Positions 1-6,414 of a stretch of 10,773 nucleotides of DNA are shown here, one piece after another. Below the pieces are notes generated by a model. It was not told where the DNA came from. It made no database searches and saw only the letters and a program-made list of their open reading frames with translations. The stretch covers positions 1 to 10,773 of the forward strand of contig JBBSOW010000103.1 of NCBI GenBank assembly GCA_038259365.1, written 5' to 3'. The stretch comes from JBBSOW01 sp038259365. Its GTDB lineage: Bacteria; Actinomycetota; Actinomycetes; Propionibacteriales; Propionibacteriaceae. Numbering within the stretch: the first letter of the stretch is position 1; every line of letters begins with the position of its first letter. Made by a program: the position numbers and the translations under genes.

Positions 1-2
1 AC

Positions 3-581
3 ACCTTGATGTCACCACGCTCTCCCTACGGGGCGGCGAAGCTCTACAGCTACTGGATCACCAGGAACTATCGCGAGGCGTACGACATGCACGCGGTCAA
101 CGGCATCCTGTTCAACCACGAGTCGCCCCGCCGCGGCGAGACGTTTGTGACCCGCAAGATCACCCGGGCGGTCGCCAGGATAAAGACTGGGCAACAGCGC
201 AGGCTGTTCATGGGCAATATCGACTCCGTCCGCGACTGGGGCTATGCCCCGGAGTACGTCGAAGGCATGTGGCGGATGTTGCAAATGGACGAGCCCGAGG
301 ACCTGGTGCTCGCCACCGGTAAGGGGTACAGCGTGCGTGATTTCCTGCAGTTCGCCTTCGGGGCCGTCGATCTCGACTGGGAGGATTACGTCAAGTTCGA
401 CGATCGGTATCTTCGACCAACAGAGGTCGACGCCCTCATCGGCGATCCCTCCAGGGCCAAACAGAAGCTGAACTGGGAGGCGAAGGTGTTCACGCCCCAA
501 CTGGCCCGCATCATGGTGGAGGCCGATCAAAAACAACTTGAAATGAATGGCCGCTTCTATGTCGACCAGCCCCGTTCTTGA
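3..581 (+). CDS. gmd: GDP-mannose 4,6-dehydratase, C-terminal part (5' truncated by window edge)
   Basis: The product converts GDP-D-mannose to GDP-4-keto-6-deoxy-D-mannose, the first step toward GDP-L-fucose and related deoxysugars, in the cytoplasm. About 192 residues are visible and roughly the first 150 of a usual ~330-345 lie outside the window. The fragment opens with PRSPYGAAK, which carries the SDR catalytic Tyr-x-x-x-Lys (fragment residues 9 and 13). Next come FNHESPRRGETFVTRKI and RDWGYAPEYVEGMW, both hallmark Gmd segments, and then RYLRPTEVDALIGD near the C-terminus, which is also typical. The reading frame is open to the window start, so the TTG and ATG at 6-11 are internal codons and not a start. 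fcl follows after 29 nt on the same strand, so the two are probably co-transcribed. Family assignment is very secure; which final sugar is made cannot be told from this window. Confidence 0.96.
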   Translation, partial: TLMSPRSPYGAAKLYSYWITRNYREAYDMHAVNGILFNHESPRRGETFVTRKITRAVARIKTGQQRRLFMGNIDSVRDWGYAPEYVEGMWRMLQMDEPEDLVLATGKGYSVRDFLQFAFGAVDLDWEDYVKFDDRYLRPTEVDALIGDPSRAKQKLNWEAKVFTPQLARIMVEADQKQLEMNGRFYVDQPRS

Positions 582-610
582 GACGGACGGGTCTTGCAGG
601 CGGGGAACGC

Positions 611-1582
611 ATGACTGACGGCCTTGTTTATCCGCCTAATCCATTGGACCGTTCTGCACGCGTCTACGTCGCCGGCCACCGGGGACTTGTAGGATCGGCA
701 ATTCTCGCCTGTCTGCGGGGGAGTGGTTTCACCGACATCATCACCCAGACGTCGTCGGAACTCGATCTGCGTGACCGGGCGGCCGTCATCGGATACTTCG
801 CTCAGATGAAACCTGACTGTGTCTTCCTAGCCGCCGCCAAGGTTGGCGGCATTCTGGCCAACGACACCTACCCGGTGGATTTCTTGAGCGAGAACATGCG
901 TATCCAGGTGAATGTCATGGACGCAGCAGCCCAGCAGCGGGTGCAGCGATTGCTGTTTCTCGGCTCGTCCTGCATCTATCCGAAACTCGCGTCGCAACCT
1001 ATCAGCGAAGACGCGCTGTTGACCGGCCACCTGGAACCCACGAACGACGCCTACGCGATAGCCAAGATCGCCGGCATTATCCAGGTCCAGGCCGTCCGGC
1101 GGCAGTACGGGTTGCCGTGGATATCGGCCATGCCGACAAACTTGTACGGCCCGGGTGATAACTTCTCGCCAAAAGGTTCGCACGTGCTGCCCGCATTGAT
1201 CCGGCGGTTCGACGAGGCGGTGAGGTCCGGCGCCGAGAGCGTGACCAACTGGGGAACTGGCACTCCCCGGCGGGAATTCCTGTATACCCAGGACATGGCC
1301 GCCGCCTGCCTGCACCTGATGGACCACTACGACGGTCCGGACCAGGTCAACGTGGGCACGGGAAAGGATTGCACGATCGCCGAGCTCGCCGACATAGTCG
1401 CCGTTGCGACTGGCTATAGGGGTCGAATCCACTGGGACCCAAGCAAGCCGGACGGGACTCCGCAGAAGTTGCTGGATGTTTCGAAGCTCACCCAAGCGGG
1501 GTGGACCGCGAAGACTAGATTGGAACAGGGGATCGCCGACACCGTGAACTGGTATCGCGCGCAGGACGTTATTCGTCGGTGA
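611..1582 (+). CDS. fcl: GDP-L-fucose synthase (GDP-4-keto-6-deoxymannose 3,5-epimerase/4-reductase)
   Basis: This bifunctional SDR enzyme epimerises GDP-4-keto-6-deoxymannose at C3 and C5 and reduces it with NADPH to GDP-L-fucose. The 323-aa product has the usual family length. The NADP-binding GHRGLVG is at residues 22-28. The catalytic set is complete: SSCIYPK gives Ser119 and Cys121, YAIAK gives Tyr148 and Lys152, and GSHVLPAL gives His191. These align at a constant offset of 12 with Ser107, Cys109, Tyr136, Lys140 and His179 of the E. coli enzyme as I recall its numbering. PTNLYGPGDNF is also characteristic. The ATG at 611 was chosen because GGGGA precedes it at 602-606 and the extra residues from an upstream in-frame TTG at 578 do not look like the family. 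The gene follows gmd closely and supplies the next step. Mycobacterial homologues are often called epiA. Confidence 0.95.
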   Translation: MTDGLVYPPNPLDRSARVYVAGHRGLVGSAILACLRGSGFTDIITQTSSELDLRDRAAVIGYFAQMKPDCVFLAAAKVGGILANDTYPVDFLSENMRIQVNVMDAAAQQRVQRLLFLGSSCIYPKLASQPISEDALLTGHLEPTNDAYAIAKIAGIIQVQAVRRQYGLPWISAMPTNLYGPGDNFSPKGSHVLPALIRRFDEAVRSGAESVTNWGTGTPRREFLYTQDMAAACLHLMDHYDGPDQVNVGTGKDCTIAELADIVAVATGYRGRIHWDPSKPDGTPQKLLDVSKLTQAGWTAKTRLEQGIADTVNWYRAQDVIRR

Positions 1583-1637
1583 GCACCTGCGGCTGGGCGA
1601 TCAGCACAGATCTCAAAGCTCCTGAGTTCCGTCGATG

Positions 1638-2633
1638 TCAACGGTGAGCTAACTCCGACTCGCGCACTGCCGAGGTTTGCGGCAGGGTTCCCGCCGCCGA
1701 GCGCACCCGCTCAACCAGTTCGATGGTGTCGGTGGCTTCCTCTACTGTGATCAGCGGCTCGATGTCGCCCTTCAGAACGGCCAGCAGGTGTCGGTGCTCG
1801 CGTTGCAATGGTTCCCCGTTGTCCAAGAAGGGAATCTCGGTCGTGCCCTGCTGGCGAAAGCGGCGGCCGCCATCAGAGGTCACGAACTCGGTTTGCTGTA
1901 GTCGGTGGATTGACACGCTCTGACGGACCAGATCCGCGGTGACCTGAAAATCGTCGCCGGTCACCACGACCGTCCGGTCCTTGAACTGGCCGGCGCGACT
2001 CGCCACGACGGTTGCCGTTAGGGAACCGTCACTACGCAGCAGCGCCGTGCAGGCCTCCTCGCTGTCGTTGCTCCACATTGCCGCCACCTCATTGAAGCTC
2101 GCGATGCCGTCTCGCTGCTTCGCCATGGCCCGGACAATGTCCAGATCGTGCACCATCAAGTCGGCGACCACGTCGCCGAGGGGCCGCCCACCGCTTGGTC
2201 CCACACGGCGGCATTCGATATGCAGGGCGCTGTCGGACCACCGGAGCAGCTCCGATACCGCCGAGTTGAATCTCTCGATGTGCCCCACAAGTACCTTGGA
2301 GGAGCTGAGCTTCACCATTTCGCTCACCCGCCGGGAGGCCCCCAGGCTCGAGGCCACGGGCTTCTCCAAGAGGGTGTGTACGCCACGTTCCAGCAGGGGG
2401 ACCATCGTGGTCTCGTGCAGATGGCTCGGGACTGCGACGATGGCGGCGTCGATCTTGTCCAGGACATCGTCCAAGGATGTCGTCCACTCGAACCCGTGGG
2501 TTTCGCCTACAGTCCGGGCTCGCTCTCGAGACACGTCAACCACCACGACATCTGTCCATTCTCGGATAGATTGCGCGGTCCGCACGTGGTTGGCACCCAT
2601 TGCGCCAGTTCCGATTATCGCCAATACCGGCAT
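1638..2633 (-). CDS. Gfo/Idh/MocA-family oxidoreductase, resembling UDP-N-acetylglucosamine 3-dehydrogenases
   Basis: This is an NAD(P)-dependent sugar dehydrogenase of 331 aa. The N-terminal Rossmann fold starts at once with GTGAMG at residues 8-13. The family EKP motif is at 90-92, with Lys91 the expected catalytic or cofactor-positioning lysine. GHIERFN at 117-123 and the D-x-x-x-H pair Asp158/His162 in DLMVHDLDI lie in the substrate domain. GHxERFN together with RRxGP...DLMxHDxDI recalls enzymes oxidising C3 of UDP-GlcNAc or its uronate (WlbA/GnnA-like), which feed 2,3-diamino sugar synthesis. The substrate is inferred: no aminotransferase or acetyltransferase partner is in this window. 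The start at 2633 is favoured by GAGAGGG (complement of 2641-2647) seven nt upstream; the frame extends upstream to 2729 but that extension is not family-like. It converges on fcl with a 55-nt gap, so it is a separate transcript, probably in the same glycan cluster. Confidence 0.88.
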   Translation of the reverse strand: MPVLAIIGTGAMGANHVRTAQSIREWTDVVVVDVSRERARTVGETHGFEWTTSLDDVLDKIDAAIVAVPSHLHETTMVPLLERGVHTLLEKPVASSLGASRRVSEMVKLSSSKVLVGHIERFNSAVSELLRWSDSALHIECRRVGPSGGRPLGDVVADLMVHDLDIVRAMAKQRDGIASFNEVAAMWSNDSEEACTALLRSDGSLTATVVASRAGQFKDRTVVVTGDDFQVTADLVRQSVSIHRLQQTEFVTSDGGRRFRQQGTTEIPFLDNGEPLQREHRHLLAVLKGDIEPLITVEEATDTIELVERVRSAAGTLPQTSAVRESELAHR

Positions 2634-2850
2634 GTCGTATCCCTCTCGAAGCTGAACGCACCTGTCACTAGCAAGTCTGCCGCATCGCCCTCGGTCTAGG
2701 AGCGAAATTGCCATGCGCAACCTACGCACCCGAGAACAGCCACCCTAGTCCCCGAGTAGGGCGGCGCAGGCCCGACGGATCTAGCCTGGACAGCAATGCC
2801 TTCGCTTTGCGGCCTGGATTTTGTGGGAGCGTTGACCGACCAGGTACAGC

Positions 2851-3087
2851 TCAATCCTCGGGCAGCTCGTTGAACGCCTTCTTGGTGGCGTTGTACCAAC
2901 CGAGGGACTTTCGCGGGTGCATCCAGCGCCCCTTCATCTCCTCACGAGCCGGCTGATGGGTCGCGTCGCCTGCCTTCTCGGCCTCCTTCAGGTGCTTGTC
3001 CTGGGCCTGGATCACCTCATCGCCGCTCTCGCCGCGTAGCTCAAGATCGCACGGGCCGCCAAGCTGCTTGCACGTCATCGTCTTCAT
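2851..3087 (-). CDS. DUF1059 family small protein
   Basis: This 78-aa soluble protein starts MKTMTCKQLGGPCD and continues with DVIxAQDKHLKEA-like and DATHQPAREEMKGRW segments, the standard shape of DUF1059 proteins in Actinomycetota. Its biochemical role is not established. Cys6, Cys13, His32 and His44 are spaced so that they could bind a metal, but that is only inference. There is no signal peptide or membrane segment. The C-terminal tail (residues 59-78, with WYNATKKAF) extends past the minimal domain. The start codon has only a weak upstream GGGA. It lies 71 nt downstream of the ECF sigma gene on the same strand, and that gap carries a match to an ECF41-type promoter, so expression under that sigma factor is plausible. 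No clear terminator follows in the 217-nt gap before the oxidoreductase gene. Confidence 0.87.
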   Translation of the reverse strand: MKTMTCKQLGGPCDLELRGESGDEVIQAQDKHLKEAEKAGDATHQPAREEMKGRWMHPRKSLGWYNATKKAFNELPED

Positions 3088-3126
3088 TTGTCGATCCCAT
3101 CTTGTTGGTTGTGGACTTACCCATGT

Positions 3127-3153
3127 GACGGGTGACGCCGCGAATGTGTGACA
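3127..3153 (-). promoter_or_regulatory. Putative ECF41-type promoter of the DUF1059 gene
   Basis: Read on the minus strand, this segment has TGTCACA (complement of 3147-3153), 16 intervening bases, then CGTC (complement of 3127-3130). That equals the -35/-10 pattern I recall for ECF41 sigma factors (TGTCACA and CGTC). A second CGTC lies 7 bases nearer the -35 element but at an unsuitable spacing. Transcription would start about 30-35 nt upstream of the DUF1059 ATG. The adjacent upstream gene encodes an ECF sigma factor with an ECF41-like architecture, which supports the call. It rests on a motif match only. Confidence 0.6.
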
Positions 3154-3158
3154 ACTGC

Positions 3159-4025
3159 CTAAATTGTGCTCGTGGTCTCGGCGCCGGTGCGTTTCGTGAG
3201 GTGGGCCAGCAGGTCCGGTTCTGCGCGGAAATCTATCCGCCAGACAAGCCCATCGGTGATGGTGAAATCGAATGCGACCCGCGCCTCGCCCCGGTCGAAC
3301 CAGGCCGCGCCGGGCCGACCGCCGACGAATACGGCCAACGCGGCGGCGGCCGCCCCGTTGAAGAACGCCGCCACCTCATCGCGGCCGTCGATACGGTCAG
3401 GAGTGCCGACCTCGATCGCGGCGGGATCCCCGGCGACGGCGACCTCGGGCGCCAACAGCCGCAACAGCCGGGCGAGGTCGCCCCCCTTGGCGGCGGCCAG
3501 GAAGGCGTCGACGATCTCCCAATCGGCCAGCCGGGCTGCCGGCCCGGCCTCGCGTACCTTTCCTCGAGCCCGCGAGGCGAGCTTGCGGGCGGAGGCGGTG
3601 GAGGTGCCGAGGGCGCTGGCGATAGCGTCGAAGTCGTAGGCGAAGCTGTCGTGCAGCACGAACGCCACGCGCTCCTTGGGGCTCAGTCGTTCCAGCACGA
3701 CGCATAGCGCCTGGCCGACGGTGTCGGCGAGTTCGAGCTCGTCAGCGGGATCGGCTGCGATCCCGGGCAGATCGGTCTCGGGAGCCAGCTCTCCAGGACG
3801 ACCCTGGCGCAGGCGATCGAGGCAGAGTCGCACCGTGACCGTGGTCAGCCAGGCGGGCAGATCGTCGATGTCGGCCTTCGTGCCGTGCAGCCGGAGCCAC
3901 GCGTGCTGCACGACATCCTCGGCCTCGCTCGCGTCGGATAGGATCCGCGCCGCGACCCCGCGCAGCCGCGGTCGCTCGGTCTCGAACGCTTCGGTCTCGC
4001 TATGCCGGTCTCCCATGCGGGCCAT
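3159..4025 (-). CDS. ECF RNA polymerase sigma factor with fused C-terminal SnoaL-like domain (SigJ/ECF41-ECF56 type)
   Basis: This 288-aa alternative sigma factor directs RNA polymerase to a small promoter set. The sigma-2 region covers about residues 14-73, with ERPRLRGVAARIL, EAEDVVQHAWLRL and the DNA-contacting TVTVRLCLDRLR. The sigma-4 region covers about 98-158, with LERLSPKERVAFVLHD and a helix-turn-helix around FDAIASALGTSTASARKLASRARGKV's core. Residues ~165-275 form a SnoaL/NTF2-like domain, which in ECF41 proteins modulates activity in place of an anti-sigma factor. No separate anti-sigma gene is visible. The WLPEPL linker and DGGGR motif usual in ECF41 are not present, so it may belong to a related SnoaL-fused group such as ECF56. 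The start at 4025 is uncertain, because an ATG at 4016 is also possible and neither has a clear ribosome site. It is divergent from the secreted-protein gene and is followed by the DUF1059 gene. Confidence 0.9.
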   Translation of the reverse strand: MARMGDRHSETEAFETERPRLRGVAARILSDASEAEDVVQHAWLRLHGTKADIDDLPAWLTTVTVRLCLDRLRQGRPGELAPETDLPGIAADPADELELADTVGQALCVVLERLSPKERVAFVLHDSFAYDFDAIASALGTSTASARKLASRARGKVREAGPAARLADWEIVDAFLAAAKGGDLARLLRLLAPEVAVAGDPAAIEVGTPDRIDGRDEVAAFFNGAAAAALAVFVGGRPGAAWFDRGEARVAFDFTITDGLVWRIDFRAEPDLLAHLTKRTGAETTSTI

Positions 4026-4095
4026 CTTGTCAGCGCCTACGAGTTTTTTCGGGGCGAGGTATCAAACCCCCCCGGTGGGCGCTCCTCCTCGGTAT

Positions 4096-4119
4096 AGCCA
4101 GGGCAAGCGGGCGCTGGCT
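4096..4119. repeat. Short inverted repeat in the divergent sigma / secreted-protein intergenic region
   Basis: AGCCAG (4096-4101) and CTGGCT (4114-4119) form a 6-bp inverted repeat with a 12-nt spacer, 19 nt before the ATG at 4139. It could be a small operator or a 5'-leader hairpin. A repeat this short can occur by chance. No convincing -35/-10 pair was found in the 113-nt divergent gap in either direction. Confidence 0.3.
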
Positions 4120-4124
4120 CCTTC

Positions 4125-4132
4125 GGGGGGAG
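4125..4132 (+). promoter_or_regulatory. Strong ribosome binding site for the AMIN-like protein gene
   Basis: GGGGGGAG lies six nt before the ATG at 4139. This purine-rich site fixes the start codon and suggests efficient translation of the secreted protein. Confidence 0.75.
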
Positions 4133-4138
4133 AAAATC

Positions 4139-4708
4139 ATGAAGAAATTACGACGGGCCGTGGCCGCCACGGCATTGGCGTTCGGGTTGGGGTTGTCGGC
4201 GCTGACGGCCGCGCCGGCCCAAGATCAGGCCTTCGCCGCGGGCGGGTGTTCGACCGCCTGGGGATCGCTGACCAAGAGCGCCGGGGTGATGACCGGAAAT
4301 CAGATCACGAATCTGCGCAGCGGTCGGCACCAGTGCTACGACCGGCTCGTGGTCGACATGCAGGGCAACGGCAAAGCGGCCGGTTACACCGTGCGCTACG
4401 TGACGTCGGTCCACCAGGAAGGATCGGGCGTCGTGCCCCTGCGTGGGGGCGCCAAGCTCCAGATCACCGCACTGGCGACCACCTACGACTCCGGGACTGG
4501 CGTGATCACCTACGATCCGGCGAATCCCTCCGAGGCCGTAAACGTCTCCGGGTACGACACCTTCCGTCAGGTCGCCATGGCCGGATCCTTCGAGGGCCAG
4601 ACGACCATCGGGCTAGGAGTCCGGGCGCGCTTGCCGATGCGCACGTTCACCATCACCGACCCCGCGCACCATCAGCGCCTCGTCATCGACGTCGCGCACC
4701 ACTGGTGA
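4139..4708 (+). CDS. Secreted AMIN-like domain protein
   Basis: This 189-aa exported protein has a classical signal peptide: basic MKKLRR, a hydrophobic Ala/Leu/Gly stretch at residues 7-25, then likely cleavage near APA (25-27) or AFAA (31-34). The mature part resembles actinobacterial AMIN-like domain proteins. It has HQCYDRLVVDMQG after residue 63, a central beta-rich region (VRYV, LQITALATTY) and the typical ending TFTITDPAHHQRLVIDVAHHW's RLVIDVAHxW. Cys37 and Cys66 could form a disulfide outside the cell. The residues before Cys37 (AAGG) do not make a lipobox, so it is probably soluble and secreted rather than a lipoprotein. AMIN domains in other proteins bind cell-wall glycans, but the role of this family is not known. 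It is divergent from the ECF sigma gene and ends in a strong hairpin, so it is probably monocistronic. Confidence 0.85.
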   Translation: MKKLRRAVAATALAFGLGLSALTAAPAQDQAFAAGGCSTAWGSLTKSAGVMTGNQITNLRSGRHQCYDRLVVDMQGNGKAAGYTVRYVTSVHQEGSGVVPLRGGAKLQITALATTYDSGTGVITYDPANPSEAVNVSGYDTFRQVAMAGSFEGQTTIGLGVRARLPMRTFTITDPAHHQRLVIDVAHHW

Positions 4709-4713
4709 TCGCT

Positions 4714-4770
4714 GAGACAGCCACGCGGGGGTGCTGTGTTTCCACAGCACCCCCGCGCAGGAGCTGTCTC
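4714..4770 (+). terminator. Two-tier stem-loop, probable Rho-independent terminator between the secreted-protein gene and the jet operon
   Basis: An inner perfect 15-bp stem pairs 4724-4738 with 4743-4757 around a TTTC loop, and nine of its first ten pairs from the open end are G-C. An outer perfect 8-bp stem pairs GAGACAGC (4714-4721) with GCTGTCTC (4763-4770), separated from the inner stem by asymmetric bulges of 2 and 5 nt. There is no T-tract after it, as is usual for high-GC actinobacterial terminators. It starts 5 nt after the stop of the upstream gene. Confidence 0.75.
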
Positions 4771-4829
4771 GGCGCGAGTGCCAGCGAGGACCTGACATCA
4801 TTGTGGGCCGAACTGGGATCCAGCCAACC

Positions 4830-4847
4830 GGATCTCGTGGATCTCGT
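4830..4847. repeat. 9-bp perfect tandem repeat upstream of jetA
   Basis: GGATCTCGT occurs twice head to tail (4830-4838 and 4839-4847), and a related GGATCC lies at 4816-4821. This falls in the 198-nt gap between the hairpin and the jetA start, where operon regulation would be expected. It could be an operator half-site pair or chance. Confidence 0.4.
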
Positions 4848-4913
4848 TTCGAGCGATGACTGAAGCCTTGCATCGGACGACTCATGGGGCCCGATCGCCT
4901 CCGGCGCGGGCGC

Positions 4914-4919
4914 TACCAT
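4914..4919 (+). promoter_or_regulatory. Possible -10 element of the jet operon
   Basis: TACCAT matches the loose actinobacterial -10 pattern TANNNT and lies 50 nt before the preferred jetA start. No good -35 hexamer is seen at 16-19 nt upstream. This is a weak candidate given only because the gap must contain a promoter if the upstream hairpin terminates transcription. Confidence 0.2.
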
Positions 4920-4968
4920 GGCAAGCGTTCGATGTCGGCCAGCTAAGAGCGAGTCACTTCAGGGGTTC

Positions 4969-6414
4969 ATGCACTACGACGAGATTGCCGCCTTGCAGGT
5001 CCAGCACGGCGCGTGGACACTGCTGCGGGCCGAGCACGCGCCCCTGATCCTTTCTTTTCTAGGCCGACTGTTCGTGGAGAACAACAACGGAGCCCGACCC
5101 GCGTCGGCTCTCATAGACGACCTCGACGACGAGCTGTACGGGCTGAACGAGCGGCTCGGGCAGCAGGCCTACCCGCGAGCGGCCACCGCGTACCTGGACG
5201 AGTGGGCCGCGCCAGAAAAGGGGTGGCTGCGCAAGTTCTACCCGGCCGGCAGCGACGAGGCCCACTACGACATCACCCCCAGCGTGGAGAAGGCGCTGCT
5301 GTGGGTGCGAGATTTGCGAACCCGGGAGTTCGTGGGCACCGAATCCCGCCTGAATACCCTGTTCGGGCTGCTGCGACAGATGGTCTACGGCGCCGACACC
5401 GATCCCCAGAGCCAGCTGGCCGAGCTGCGCCGACGGCGCGCAGACCTGGACGTCCAGATCGCCCGAGCCGAGCGCGGAGAGGTCGCGCTGCTGGACGCCG
5501 TCGGGCAACGCGACCGCTACCAGCAGTTCGCCCGAAACGCCCGCGAGCTACTCGCCGATTTCCGTGAGGTCGAGGACAACTTCCGGACCCTGGATCGCCA
5601 ACTGCGGGCCCAGATCGCCGGCTGGCGCGGCGCGAAGGGGGAACTCCTGGGGGAGGTGCTCAGCAGCCGCAGCTCCATCGCCGAGTCCGATCAGGGCCGC
5701 AGCTTCCAAGCCCTCTACGACTTCCTGCTCTCCCACCAGCGCCAAAGCGAACTGTCAGAGCTGTTGGACCGGTTGGCGCGGATCGAAGCCATCGAGGCTC
5801 CCGAGACGCGGCTGCGGCACGTGCATTTCGACTGGATCGACGCCGGCGAGCGCACCCAGGCGACCGTCCGGAAGCTGTCGGAGCAGCTGCGACGGTTCCT
5901 CGACGACCAGGTGTGGCTGGAGAACCGGCGGGTCTTCGACCTGCTCCGCGACGTCGAATCCCACGCCCTCGCGCTGCGCGACGAGCGCAAGATCCCGGTG
6001 CGGATGGAGCTGGACGACACCGCCGTCGGGCTCGTGCTGCCCTTCGAGCGGCCCCTCTACACCCCACAACGGCCGGTACCGCTGGATTCCGACCACGTCG
6101 AAGCAGGCGCGGCTGACCTCGATACGACCGCGTTGCTCAACCAGTTCTACGTCGACGTCGACGAGCTGGGTCACACCGTTCGGCGCTCGCTGGCCGGCCG
6201 CGACGAGGTCGGCCTGGGCGAGCTGATCGCCGAGCATCCGCTGCGGCACGGGCTGGCGGAACTGATCGGCTACTTCTCGCTGGGGGCCGAGGACTTCAGC
6301 GTCGAGTTCGACCAGACGCAACGAGAACTTCTCAGCTGGCTATCCGAGGATGCCGACAGGGTGGCCGAGGTGCCTATCGTCACGTTCAGCCGATCCGGGG
6401 GAGCACAATCGTGA
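4969..6414 (+). CDS. jetA: Wadjet type I subunit JetA (DUF3375, kleisin-like)
   Basis: JetA is the kleisin-like subunit of the Wadjet complex. It bridges the JetC ATPase heads and binds JetB, like MukF in MukBEF. The 481-aa product has standard DUF3375 features: an N-terminal MHYDEIAAL...LLRAEHAPLILSFLG winged-helix region, WLRKFYPAGSDE at residues 86-97, and GTESRLNTLFGLLRQMVYG from 123. Long charged helices follow (about 145-245), then a central helical region and a C-terminal winged-helix-like part. An ATG at 4918 is in frame, but its 17 extra residues are not family-like. The ATG at 4969 begins exactly where homologues begin and has AGGGG at 4961-4965, though the 3-nt spacing is short. 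It is the first gene of a tightly overlapping operon; its stop overlaps the jetB GTG by 4 nt. Confidence 0.93.
   Translation: MHYDEIAALQVQHGAWTLLRAEHAPLILSFLGRLFVENNNGARPASALIDDLDDELYGLNERLGQQAYPRAATAYLDEWAAPEKGWLRKFYPAGSDEAHYDITPSVEKALLWVRDLRTREFVGTESRLNTLFGLLRQMVYGADTDPQSQLAELRRRRADLDVQIARAERGEVALLDAVGQRDRYQQFARNARELLADFREVEDNFRTLDRQLRAQIAGWRGAKGELLGEVLSSRSSIAESDQGRSFQALYDFLLSHQRQSELSELLDRLARIEAIEAPETRLRHVHFDWIDAGERTQATVRKLSEQLRRFLDDQVWLENRRVFDLLRDVESHALALRDERKIPVRMELDDTAVGLVLPFERPLYTPQRPVPLDSDHVEAGAADLDTTALLNQFYVDVDELGHTVRRSLAGRDEVGLGELIAEHPLRHGLAELIGYFSLGAEDFSVEFDQTQRELLSWLSEDADRVAEVPIVTFSRSGGAQS

Noticed and set aside
578..610. TTG at 578 as fcl start overlapping gmd by 4 nt
   Set aside because: The ATG at 611 has a nearby GGGGA, and the first 11 residues from the TTG are not typical of the enzyme.
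2743..2762. CCCTA/TAGGG inverted repeat upstream of the oxidoreductase as an operator or terminator
   Set aside because: Only 5 bp of pairing with no further symmetry; indistinguishable from chance. No convincing promoter hexamers were found in this 217-nt gap.
4236..4251. Lipoprotein signal at Cys37 of the AMIN-like protein
   Set aside because: The residues before the cysteine are AAGG and lack the Leu/Val at -3 required for a lipobox.
3676..4863. Plus-strand open frame (395 aa) running through the sigma gene, the secreted-protein gene and the terminator
   Set aside because: It is antisense to sigma and out of frame with the AMIN-like gene, and it crosses a strong hairpin. The ending looks protein-like (LVDLVSS) only because of the GGATCTCGT repeat.
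4918..4968. Upstream ATG at 4918 as jetA start
   Set aside because: The extra 17 residues are not family-like and no ribosome site precedes it. The ATG at 4969 fits the DUF3375 N-terminus.
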